A DNA stretch of 64,000 nucleotides from Branchiibius cervicis. GTDB lineage: Bacteria; Actinomycetota; Actinomycetes; Actinomycetales; Dermatophilaceae. Position 1 is the first letter of the stretch, and each line of letters opens with the position of its first letter. The translations under genes and the position numbers were made by a program. The notes below the pieces were generated by a model, which saw only the letters and a program-made list of their open reading frames with translations, did no database searches and had not been told where the DNA came from. Shown here piece after piece: positions 18,325 to 26,130 of this stretch. Where the stretch lies: NCBI RefSeq assembly GCF_042661605.1, contig NZ_JBHSWJ010000002.1, positions 620,001 to 684,000 of the forward strand, read 5' to 3'.

Positions 18325-19938
18325 CTACCGTAAAGCCACGCTCGGCCCGGCCCAGTGCTGCGTCAGCCACCGGTCGTGGGAGGTGACGACCACTGTGCCG
18401 GGTGAGCGGCCAAGAGCTTCCTCGAGTTCGCCGGCCAGTTGCAGCGAGATGTGGTTGGTGGGTTCGTCCAGCAGCAACAGGTCCGGTGCCTGCGCGATAA
18501 GCAGAGCGAGTGCGAATCGTCGTCGCTGCCCGGAACTGAGGTCTCCGACGGGACGGTGTTCGTCCCGGGGCAGCAACAGGCCCAGTTCGCGCAGGGTGAC
18601 CGGGTGGTCCGCGCCGAAGAGGTCGGCCGGCGTACGGTCCGGGTCGTCGTACGTGACGTCCTGGGGCAGGTAGCCGATCCGTCGTGCGGTGACGCGCACG
18701 GTCCCGTGATCCGGGGTGAGCCGTCCGGCGATCACCGCCAGCAACGTCGACTTCCCGGCTCCGTTCGCGCCCGTGACCAGCAGATGCTCACCCGCAGTGA
18801 CGTCGAGTCGGTCGAGACGGAGCCGGCCGCTCACGTGCACGTCGCGCAGCTGGACCACCTCACCGGACGCGCGCGCTCCTGCGGTCAGCGGAGCGTCAAA
18901 GCTCAACCGCCGCGGGGGCTTTCGCACCTGCGTGCGCTCCGCGTCCGCCAGGCGTCGCTCCGTCTGGGCCAGCCGGCGGGCGTGGGTCTTCTGCACCCGC
19001 TGCCCTTTGAAGCCGTAGATGAACTTGTCGTTGTCGCGCGGCGGCCGGTTGTGGGCGATTGACTCGGTGCCGAGCCGGGTCTGTGCACGCAATGCGCGCA
19101 GCTCCTGTTGCTGCTCGTGGTGGGTTTGCGCCCACCGGGCCAGGGCCGCGTCGCGATGATCGACGTACGCCGACCAGCCGCCGCCGAAGCGCCGGCCACC
19201 TTCGCCATCGGTCCCGAACGCGTTCGGATCAAGATCGAGCAACTGCGTGGGCACTCGGTCCAGGAAGGTCCGGTCGTGGCTGGCGAAGACGACAACCCCT
19301 GGCAGCGTTGGCAATTCGTGTTCCAGGAGTTCGACACCGGCCGGGTCCAGGTGGTTCGTCGGCTCATCGAGGATCAGCAGAGCCGGCCGCCGCACCAGCG
19401 CGGCGGCGAGGGTGAGCCGCGTGCGTTGACCACCGGAGAGGCTGCCGACGGGTCGCTCCGGCGTCAGGTCCGCGACGCCGAGGGCGCTCGCGGTGGCCGC
19501 GACCCGTTCGTCGGCCGACCAGGCGTCGTAGGCCGTGACCCACGCCAGCACCCGGTCGTACGCCGCGGCGCGCGTGCCGTCCGGATCCGGGCTATCGAGG
19601 GCCTCGCCCAAGCGCTGCAGTTCCAGTACCGCCTCCCGCAGCGGTCGCAGCGCCGCCGCCAGCAGGTCGGCGACGGTGCCGGCGACCGGATCCGGGTCCT
19701 GGGGGACGTACACGAGGTCGGCGGGTCGGCGTACGTGACCCGAATCGGGCCCGTCGACACCGGCCAGGATGCGCAACAGCGTGGTCTTGCCCACGCCGTT
19801 CTCGCCGACGACGGCCAGGCGGGTGCCCGGTGCGGCGGTGAAGGAGAGGTGGTCGAGGACGGTCCGGCCGTCGAAGGAGCGGGTGACGTCCTCGGCGATC
19901 AGGGGACCCAGGGGGTCAGCGAAAAACGTGTTCGACAT
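18325..19938 (-). CDS. ABC-F family ATPase (ribosome protection type)
   Basis: This duplicated ATPase of 537 residues has no membrane helices. Domain 1 carries GENGVGKTT, LSGGQRTRLTLA and LLILDEPTNHLD; domain 2 carries GANGAGKST, LSSGQRRRFALA and LLLLDEPTNH. The inter-domain linker (PRDNDKFIYGFKGQRVQKTHARR) resembles actinomycete macrolide/lincosamide resistance ABC-F proteins such as OleB and TlrC, which eject drugs from the ribosome. ATG 19938 is chosen over 19977 because CTCGGAG sits 5 nt upstream. The leader may carry an attenuator. Resistance is plausible but unproven; a housekeeping role is the alternative. Confidence 0.92.
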   Translation of the reverse strand: MSNTFFADPLGPLIAEDVTRSFDGRTVLDHLSFTAAPGTRLAVVGENGVGKTTLLRILAGVDGPDSGHVRRPADLVYVPQDPDPVAGTVADLLAAALRPLREAVLELQRLGEALDSPDPDGTRAAAYDRVLAWVTAYDAWSADERVAATASALGVADLTPERPVGSLSGGQRTRLTLAAALVRRPALLILDEPTNHLDPAGVELLEHELPTLPGVVVFASHDRTFLDRVPTQLLDLDPNAFGTDGEGGRRFGGGWSAYVDHRDAALARWAQTHHEQQQELRALRAQTRLGTESIAHNRPPRDNDKFIYGFKGQRVQKTHARRLAQTERRLADAERTQVRKPPRRLSFDAPLTAGARASGEVVQLRDVHVSGRLRLDRLDVTAGEHLLVTGANGAGKSTLLAVIAGRLTPDHGTVRVTARRIGYLPQDVTYDDPDRTPADLFGADHPVTLRELGLLLPRDEHRPVGDLSSGQRRRFALALLIAQAPDLLLLDEPTNHISLQLAGELEEALGRSPGTVVVTSHDRWLTQHWAGPSVALR

Positions 19939-19943
19939 GAAGA

Positions 19944-20012
19944 CTCCGAGCAGTCGAGAACAATCCCGAGGGGTCATCCTCGGCGCGGGACGGGGCTCGG
20001 TCAGTTCTTCAT
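19944..20012 (-). promoter_or_regulatory. Candidate leader peptide and attenuator of the ABC-F gene
   Basis: Reading the minus strand, a three-codon ORF ATGAAGAACTGA (Met-Lys-Asn, 20012-20001) is followed by CCGAG (20000-19996), CCGAGG (19983-19978), CCTCGG (19971-19966) and CTCGGAG (19950-19944). The last contains the GGAG ribosome site of the ABC-F start. The middle pair forms a 6-bp stem with a 6-nt loop, while the outer segments can pair with each other or with the inner ones. Such mutually exclusive stems are the pattern of antibiotic-induced translational attenuation. This is inference from complementarity only. Confidence 0.4.
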
Positions 20013-20076
20013 GATGTGTCTCACGGTACGCCGGGTGGTTGCCGGGTGACCAATCGATTTCCGGGCGCCGCCTACC

Positions 20077-21084
20077 ATGGAACCCATGACGTCCTCAGCG
20101 AAGCGGGTCCTGCTCGCGGCTCCCCGCGGGTATTGCGCCGGCGTGGACCGGGCCGTGGTGACGGTCGAGAAAGCGCTGGATCTCTACGGTCCGCCGGTCT
20201 ACGTGCGCAAAGAGATCGTGCACAACAAGCACGTGGTGACCACGTTGGAGAAGCGTGGCGCGATCTTCGTCGACGAGACCGACGAGGTGCCGGAAGGCGC
20301 GACGGTGATCTTCTCGGCGCACGGTGTGGCACCGATCGTGCACGAGGAGGCGCGGGCGCTCAGCCTGAAGACCATCGATGCGACGTGTCCGCTGGTGACC
20401 AAAGTGCACCGCGAGGCCAAGCGTTTCGCCAGCGACGACTACGACATCCTGTTGATCGGCCACGAGGGTCACGAAGAGGTCGTCGGGACCTCCGGTGAGG
20501 CGCCGGACAACATCATCCTGGTGCAGTCGCCCGACCACGTGGATCAGGTCGAGGTGCGGGACCCTTCGAAGGTGGTGTGGCTCTCGCAGACCACGTTGTC
20601 GGTGGACGAGACCATGGAGACCGTGCGACGGCTGCGGGAGAAGTTCCCCGCGCTGCAGGATCCGCCGTCGGACGACATCTGCTACGCCACGCAGAACCGT
20701 CAGCTGGCGGTGAAGCAGATGGCGCCGGAGACCGACCTGATGATCGTGGTGGGCTCGCGCAACTCCTCCAACTCGGTGCGGTTGGTGGAGGTGGCGTTGG
20801 AGCACGGCGCTCGCGACGGGCACCTGGTGGACTACGCCGACGAGATCGACGAGGCGTGGCTCTCAGGGGTGTCGACGGTGGGTGTCACCTCGGGTGCCTC
20901 GGTGCCGGAGGTGCTGGTGCGCGATGTGCTCACCTTCCTGGCCGACCGCGGGTACGACGACGTCCAGCCCGTGACCGCCGCCGAGGAGTCGCTGCTCTTC
21001 GCGCTTCCGAACGAGTTGCGCCGAGACCTGAAGGCCGCCGGGCAGGGCACCAAGGTCCGGCACGACGCTGGCTCGCTGCATTAA
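20077..21084 (+). CDS. ispH: 4-hydroxy-3-methylbut-2-enyl diphosphate reductase
   Basis: The 335-residue last enzyme of the MEP isoprenoid pathway makes IPP and DMAPP from HMBPP. The three [4Fe-4S] cysteines are visible in PRGYCAGVDRA (Cys20), DATCPLVTKVHRE and DDICYATQNRQ, together with VGSRNSSNS and GVTSGASVPE. Length is normal. ATG 20077 or 20086 could start it. It is divergent from the ABC-F gene and followed within 6 nt by the pentapeptide-repeat gene. Confidence 0.97.
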   Translation: MEPMTSSAKRVLLAAPRGYCAGVDRAVVTVEKALDLYGPPVYVRKEIVHNKHVVTTLEKRGAIFVDETDEVPEGATVIFSAHGVAPIVHEEARALSLKTIDATCPLVTKVHREAKRFASDDYDILLIGHEGHEEVVGTSGEAPDNIILVQSPDHVDQVEVRDPSKVVWLSQTTLSVDETMETVRRLREKFPALQDPPSDDICYATQNRQLAVKQMAPETDLMIVVGSRNSSNSVRLVEVALEHGARDGHLVDYADEIDEAWLSGVSTVGVTSGASVPEVLVRDVLTFLADRGYDDVQPVTAAEESLLFALPNELRRDLKAAGQGTKVRHDAGSLH

Positions 21085-21089
21085 GACCC

Positions 21090-21731
21090 ATGGTCGCGGC
21101 CCCGCGCCTGTTGGCGCCGTCCGTTTCCGATGTGGTGGCCGCGTCGCTGCCACCGCGCGCTGAGGACGACGCCGAGGGCATGGCGTACGCCGATCTGTCC
21201 GGCGCGCTCGACGTGGACCGGGCAGAGTTCTTCGAATGCTCGTTCACCTCGCTCAGGTTGGATGAATTCGTTTCTGCACGAACGACGTTCGTGGACGTAT
21301 CGATGTCATCGGTGCAGGCGGTGACGTGGGCGGCGGCGGGTTCGATCTGGCGCAACTGCGTTGTGGGCGCGGGCCGGGTGGGGTCCTGGGACTTGTCGGC
21401 GGCGACGCTGCGCGGAGTGCTCGTGCGCGGTCTGCGATTCGGTTACGTGAACCTGCGCGATGCCCGCTTGACCGATGTGCTCTTCGAGGACTGCGTCTTC
21501 GAGTCGGTGGACATGCCGGGTGCGTCGTCGGAGCGGGTGGCGTTCGTGGACTGCCGGTGCGAGGAGATCGACCTGCGGGGTTGCAGCAATGTCGATCTTG
21601 ATCTGCGGGGTCTGGATTTCGCTGCGCTGCGGTCGATCTCGGGCTCGCGAGGTGCCACCGTCAGTGATCTTCAGCTCTCACTGGTGGCACCGCTGCTGGC
21701 TGCGGAGACCGGGCTACTCGTCGAGGAGTGA
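21090..21731 (+). CDS. Pentapeptide-repeat protein
   Basis: The 213-residue protein is built largely of A(D/N)LXX-like pentapeptides, clearest at residues 31-165 (YADLSGALDVDRAEFFECSF, then LRDARLTDVLFEDCVFESVD, EEIDLRGCSNVDLDLRGLDF). The central column of Leu/Phe every fifth residue predicts a right-handed quadrilateral beta-helix. No signal peptide or membrane helix. MfpA/Qnr relatives mimic DNA and protect gyrase, but many pentapeptide proteins have no known role. It starts 6 nt after ispH and is probably cotranscribed. Confidence 0.82.
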   Translation: MVAAPRLLAPSVSDVVAASLPPRAEDDAEGMAYADLSGALDVDRAEFFECSFTSLRLDEFVSARTTFVDVSMSSVQAVTWAAAGSIWRNCVVGAGRVGSWDLSAATLRGVLVRGLRFGYVNLRDARLTDVLFEDCVFESVDMPGASSERVAFVDCRCEEIDLRGCSNVDLDLRGLDFAALRSISGSRGATVSDLQLSLVAPLLAAETGLLVEE

Positions 21732-21993
21732 GCCTGCGCCGTGCGGGCGACTGCCTGCAGGGTGCGAAGTACTGGCAGAGATTTCGCGGTCGCGGGGACT
21801 GAGAACGCCGAGGCTGTCGGTGGTCGACGATAGAGTCGTTTCGAGGATGTGTGTCTTGCACTGCGGTCATGAATACCGTTGCGCTGCAGGCGAACTGGGC
21901 GAATGTTCTCTACCCGGGGTGGACATCTGTCCGGTATGATGGGGGCAGCGGCTCTGGGGAGGGTCGGTTAGGTCGCAGGGGGAGGTTGGCCAG
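21732..21993. other. Gene-free 262-nt stretch before the DUF222/HNH gene
   Basis: This stretch is less GC-rich than its neighbours. It holds a TATGAT (21935-21940) that could be a -10 element, an inverted repeat GGACA/TGTCC (21921-21932) just upstream of it, and the GGGGGAGG ribosome site (21977-21984) of the next gene. I see no convincing -35, no RNA gene and no terminator. Confidence 0.5.
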
Positions 21994-23364
21994 GTGTCAC
22001 TGTCTGTTGGGGAGGTGCGTGCATTCCAGGATCGTGTCTCTTCTGATCTGGGAGCGATCGATCCGGATGAGGCGCTGACGCTGATCCGCGTCCTGGAGGA
22101 GGTCAAGAACGCTGCGACCGCTGCTCAGGCGGCACTCACGGTCGTCGTGCATGACGCGCAGACGGCCGCCGACAAGGCGCGTGGGATCGGTGCCAACGAG
22201 ACCGCTCGTGTCGTCGGCGTCCAGGTGGGCTTGGCTCGTCGGTGTAGTCCTCGGTTGGGACGACGGTTCCTCGGGGTGGCGCGAGCTATGACGGAGATGC
22301 CGCACACTGCATCCGCCTTGCGCTCTGGTGTCATCGGTGAATGGCAGGCGACGCAGGTCGTGGCCGAAACCGCCTTCCTGTCCCTCGCCGACCGGCAGCT
22401 GGTCGATAGCGCCGTCAAAGACATCCTCGGCAAGGTGCCGGACTCCCGCCTGGCCGGGGCAGCCAGGGCTGCGGCCTATCGGGCGGACCCCGAGGCAGCG
22501 GTGGCGCGCCGGTCGAAGGCCGAGAAGGACCGCCGGGTGTCGCTACGACCCGCGCCGGACTGCATGACGCTGCTCACCGCGTTGCTGCCGGTGGCCGACG
22601 GTGTTGCCTGCTATGCGGCACTCGGCGGAGAGGGCGCGAGCGGACCCGACGATGACCGGGGGAAGGGCCAGCTGATGGCTGACGCCTTGGTCGAGCGGCT
22701 GACCGGTCGACCGGCGCGATACGCCCCGGCACAGCCACCCGCCGCAGAGGGGCAGCCAGTTTCGCAGGGGCAGACCGGTTCGGTGACGGCGGATACCCGG
22801 CCCGTATCGTCGCCCGTCGCGGTGCATCTGTTGGTGCCGATGGAAGCCTTGTCCGGCAACGCTGAAGGTCATCTGGACGGGTTCGGACCCATCCCATCAG
22901 ACGTCGTCCGCCAGTTCCTGGCCGATCATGAGCAGGCCGGTGGGTTGATCCGCCGGGTGTTCACCGCCCCGGGTAGCGGCCAGTTGGTCGCCATGGATTC
23001 ACGAGCCCGCGCGTTCCCGGGCTTGCTGGCCGCCTTCGTTCGGCTGAGAGATCAGGTGTGTCGAACCCCGTTCTGCGGTGGAAAGATTCAGCACACGGAT
23101 CACATCACGCCGTACGCCGAAGGTGGTGCGACCAGTGTGGACAACGCGGATGGCAAGTGCGCGCAATGCAACTACGCGAAACAGAACCCCGATGTCACCG
23201 AGCGCGGGGACGCCGATCAGTACACAATCACGGTCCGTGGACTGGAAGAAACCAGTCGACCACCTAGTCCGCCGGGTCGTACGCCCAGCGCCTGCGCAAT
23301 GCGCGACCGCATCCAACGGTTCACAATCCGACTGAGAGTGGACTGGGGTGTCGACGTCAGCTGA
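21994..23364 (+). CDS. DUF222 / HNH endonuclease domain protein (13E12-like)
   Basis: The 456-residue protein has an N-terminal DUF222 region (~residues 20-300, helical, with EWQATQVVAETAFLS) and a C-terminal HNH nuclease module. CRTPFCGGKIQHTDHITPYAEGG...DNADGKCAQCN supplies the zinc Cys pairs and the catalytic His. Homologues occur in many copies in actinobacterial genomes (the mycobacterial 13E12 repeat family) and behave like selfish or mobile sequences, though no target is known. GTG 21994 follows a GGGGGAGG site. A tail after the HNH is basic and variable. Confidence 0.92.
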   Translation: MSLSVGEVRAFQDRVSSDLGAIDPDEALTLIRVLEEVKNAATAAQAALTVVVHDAQTAADKARGIGANETARVVGVQVGLARRCSPRLGRRFLGVARAMTEMPHTASALRSGVIGEWQATQVVAETAFLSLADRQLVDSAVKDILGKVPDSRLAGAARAAAYRADPEAAVARRSKAEKDRRVSLRPAPDCMTLLTALLPVADGVACYAALGGEGASGPDDDRGKGQLMADALVERLTGRPARYAPAQPPAAEGQPVSQGQTGSVTADTRPVSSPVAVHLLVPMEALSGNAEGHLDGFGPIPSDVVRQFLADHEQAGGLIRRVFTAPGSGQLVAMDSRARAFPGLLAAFVRLRDQVCRTPFCGGKIQHTDHITPYAEGGATSVDNADGKCAQCNYAKQNPDVTERGDADQYTITVRGLEETSRPPSPPGRTPSACAMRDRIQRFTIRLRVDWGVDVS

Positions 23365-23382
23365 CCACGCGCCGGAGAACGA

Positions 23383-24324
23383 CTACGCAGCGTTTCGTTG
23401 CGCCGTACGCCATCGGCCGGGGGCCTGACCAGTGAGCCGCTTGAAGGCGGCCGCGAACGAATACTCCGACCCATAACCGACCGAGGTCGCAATGGTGCCG
23501 ATGCTGTCGTCGGTGTCACGTAACGCCTCCTTGGCCAGGGCCATCCGCCAGTCCGCGACGTACTGCAACGGCGGTACTCCGAGCACTTCAGTGAAGCGGC
23601 GCGCGAAGCCGGAGCGAGACTGGTGGGACAGTCCCGCCAACGAAGAGACCGTCCATGCTTGCTCCGGTTGAGCATGAATAGCTTGGAGGGCCGGTGCCAA
23701 CGCCGGGTCGTCCAACGCGCGCAGCCATGCGGGGGCGGCGGTCGATGCGGTGAACCAGTCGCGTAAGGCCAGGACCAGGACGGCATCGAGCAACCGGTCG
23801 AGCAGTACCTGCTGACCGGCGTCGGTTACGTCGACCTGACCGACGAGCAGGTCGAGGGTGCTTCGGAGCGCGCTCCCGGCCCGTGGTCTTAGGCGAGCGA
23901 TCGGCGGGAGCGATGCGAGCAACGAACGCGACAGGTCACCCTCGAAGACGTACGCACCGCAGAAGAATTGAGCCCGTTGTTCTGATTTCGAATCTCCGGC
24001 CGACGCAGAACGCGAGACGTCGCTGCGAGGCAGCGGCTGGGGAGGCGCGTCCGGGTCTGACGCCATGAGGTGGGGTGTGGAACGAAGAAGCAGGAGGTCA
24101 CCGTCCACCGCGCGGACACGGTGCTTCGGGTCATCAACGGTCCACGCCCTGAGGTCGCCCTCGATGATGGAGTGCACCGCCAGGGTGCCACCAGCCGGAA
24201 ATCGCACGCACCAATCGCCGTACATCGTGGTGCGGGAAAACGCAGCGCCTCGAGCTCGCGAGCGCTGCAGGAGATCACTCAGAACGTCCATGAGGGTGGA
24301 CGATGACACAAGAAATGTGGACAT
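23383..24324 (-). CDS. AraC-family transcriptional regulator with cupin-like sensor
   Basis: The 313-residue protein has an N-terminal AraC-binding/cupin domain (residues ~10-190, with DWCVRFPAGGTLAVHSIIEG and GDLLLL). Two HTH motifs sit in the last 100 residues (WTVSSLAGLSHQSRSGFARRFTEVLGVPPLQYV; IGTIATSVGYGSEYSFAAAFKRLTGQAPGRWR). It is divergent from the oxidoreductase at 24416, a common layout in which this type of regulator controls the neighbouring reductase gene. ATG 24291 is an alternative start. Confidence 0.92.
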   Translation of the reverse strand: MSTFLVSSSTLMDVLSDLLQRSRARGAAFSRTTMYGDWCVRFPAGGTLAVHSIIEGDLRAWTVDDPKHRVRAVDGDLLLLRSTPHLMASDPDAPPQPLPRSDVSRSASAGDSKSEQRAQFFCGAYVFEGDLSRSLLASLPPIARLRPRAGSALRSTLDLLVGQVDVTDAGQQVLLDRLLDAVLVLALRDWFTASTAAPAWLRALDDPALAPALQAIHAQPEQAWTVSSLAGLSHQSRSGFARRFTEVLGVPPLQYVADWRMALAKEALRDTDDSIGTIATSVGYGSEYSFAAAFKRLTGQAPGRWRTAQRNAA

Positions 24325-24415
24325 TCAAGGATGGATCGTCCCGGTACGACCGAGTGAACTGGCGTCAGCGGGTCATCCGCAGCGTCTATGACGACACAAC
24401 ACACGAGGAGTCCTG

Positions 24416-25342
24416 ATGAAAGCAGTGCGCTTCAGCCAGTTCGGCGGTCCCGACGTTCTGGACGTTGTCGAGGTCGATCCGCCGAGTCCCGCTGCGGACG
24501 AAGTCGTGGTCCAGGTCCGAGCGGCCGGGATCAACCCAGGAGAAGCCTCGATCCGGAAGGGACTACTCGAAGCGTTCTATCCCACGACGTTGCCGTCCGG
24601 GGAGGGCAGCGATCTCGCGGGAGTGATTGCCCAGGTGGGCTCTTCGGTGACCGACTGGCAGGAGGGGGACGAGGTCGTGGGGTGGGTGGACACCCGGGCC
24701 AGTCACGCGCAGTACGTCGCCGTCCCCGCAGCGCACCTGGTGCAGAAGCCGCAGAGTCTGCCGTGGGAGGTCGCCGGCGGCGTCTTCGTGGCGGGCGGGA
24801 CTGCCTGGGCGGCAACGGATGCAGTGCGTCCGATGAAGGGTGACGTGGTCGCCGTCTCGGCTGCCGCAGGCGGTGTCGGGGGACTGGTGTCGCAGCTGCT
24901 GGTGGAGCGCGGGGCAACAGTGCTCGGGATCGCGTCCGCCGAGAACGCCGACTGGTTGGGCAGTAAGGGAGTCACCCCGATCGATCGCAGCGGCGGGATC
25001 AGTGCGATCGCGGACCGGTTGCGAGATGCCGCACCGGACGGAATTGATGCGTTCGTTGATCTCTTCGGCGGCGGCTACGTGCAACTGGCGCTCGATCTGG
25101 GTGTTGCCGGCGATCGGATCAACACGATCATCGATTTCGATCAGGTGGGCAGGAACGGCGTTCTTGGGGCTGGAAGCGCTGAGGGGTCTACAGCTGCGGT
25201 CCTCGGCGAGGTGGTCAATCGACTGGCCGACGGCCGACTCGAGTTGCCCATCGAGCGCGCCTACCCGCTGGACCAGGTCGGCGCCGCGTTCACCCAACTG
25301 GAGCAGCGTCGTACCCGTGGGAAGATCGTGTTGATCCCGTAG
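24416..25342 (+). CDS. NADP-dependent quinone oxidoreductase-like (MDR family)
   Basis: The 308-residue zinc-independent medium-chain reductase has the N-terminal GroES-like fold (GGPDVLDVVEVDPPSPAADEVVVQV; GEGSDLAGVIAQVG). The nucleotide-binding domain shows SAAAGGVGGLVSQL and the C-terminal LEQRRTRGKIVL of quinone reductases. It lacks the structural-zinc Cys cluster of alcohol dehydrogenases. GAGGAG lies just upstream of ATG 24416. It is likely controlled by the divergent AraC regulator. Substrate (quinone or enone) unknown. Confidence 0.92.
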   Translation: MKAVRFSQFGGPDVLDVVEVDPPSPAADEVVVQVRAAGINPGEASIRKGLLEAFYPTTLPSGEGSDLAGVIAQVGSSVTDWQEGDEVVGWVDTRASHAQYVAVPAAHLVQKPQSLPWEVAGGVFVAGGTAWAATDAVRPMKGDVVAVSAAAGGVGGLVSQLLVERGATVLGIASAENADWLGSKGVTPIDRSGGISAIADRLRDAAPDGIDAFVDLFGGGYVQLALDLGVAGDRINTIIDFDQVGRNGVLGAGSAEGSTAAVLGEVVNRLADGRLELPIERAYPLDQVGAAFTQLEQRRTRGKIVLIP

Positions 25343-25375
25343 CCAGGTTGCCCCGGTTCTGCCACCATTCGCTCT

Positions 25376-26113
25376 GTGACCGATGTGTTGCCGGCTGGCG
25401 CCCGCTCCCAGGCGCCAGCTACCACTGGGCGCTGGTGGAGACTGTCACGACAGTGGACCGGAGCGTTGCTGATTTCCCTCTGGGTGGGCTTGATCGCTGC
25501 GTTGGTGTGGACCGCTCCAAGAGAAGCAACGGTCACCGAACTGCGTTCGGCGGCGGACACCGGTTCGATCACGGGGTGGGAGTTCGCTTCGCGACCGCCT
25601 GTTGTCAGCAGCGACCTCCACGGGCCGTTCGGGCTCCTGCGATGGGACAGCGGCGACGCAGTGCTGCACTGGAGCACCGGCGGGCGCATGCAGTACTGGA
25701 CAGACGTCAAGCACGTGGCGTCAGCCGAAGGTATCGATCCGGGCGCACTCGGACGCACAGAACTGGTCAACCAGTGGCTGACGGATAAGTACAACGTGCG
25801 TCACGGTGAAGACGCGAGTCCCGGTGGACCGAATATCCCAGTCATCGTGCTGATTCTCGCGTCAATGCTGTATCTCGCTGGGATGGCTGCACTCTTCGGT
25901 GGCCAGCTGCCGCGGATCGGAAGTCAAGGATTCTGGTTCTGGATCTGCATGGCCAGCTTTGGCGTGGGGATGGTCATCTTTGCTGTCGTTGAGTTGCTTC
26001 GCCAACCCTCCGTGCGAACGCCTCGCCGCCCCGGCTGGCAAGGCTTCGGGTGCGCTCTTGGAATCTCGCTGATCGTTTCGGCAGTTGTCTACGGGTTGGG
26101 CCTCGTTATCTGA
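25376..26113 (+). CDS. Unknown membrane protein
   Basis: I do not recognise this 245-residue protein. Predicted layout: a basic N-terminus, TM1 at ~29-47, an extracytoplasmic segment of about 100 residues with Trp-rich stretches (SITGWEF, GLLRWDSGDAVLHW), then TM2 ~154-173, TM3 ~185-207, a basic loop (PSVRTPRRPGW), and TM4 ~224-245. It starts at GTG 25376, 33 nt after the oxidoreductase, and ends 17 nt before the convergent rmuC stop. Codon use is typical, so it is probably real. Confidence 0.7.
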   Translation: MTDVLPAGARSQAPATTGRWWRLSRQWTGALLISLWVGLIAALVWTAPREATVTELRSAADTGSITGWEFASRPPVVSSDLHGPFGLLRWDSGDAVLHWSTGGRMQYWTDVKHVASAEGIDPGALGRTELVNQWLTDKYNVRHGEDASPGGPNIPVIVLILASMLYLAGMAALFGGQLPRIGSQGFWFWICMASFGVGMVIFAVVELLRQPSVRTPRRPGWQGFGCALGISLIVSAVVYGLGLVI

Positions 26114-26130
26114 GGCAAGCCGGGCTGCTG

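Noticed and set aside
21890..21910. Possible SOS (LexA) box CGAAC...GTTC
   Set aside because: The half-sites are 8 nt apart instead of 4, and the right half is incomplete.
21847..21939. 30-codon Cys-rich ORF (five Cys) before the DUF222 gene
   Set aside because: Codon use is unlike real genes here (many A/T third bases) and its stop falls inside the likely promoter TATGAT. Probably chance, though a small metal-binding peptide cannot be ruled out.
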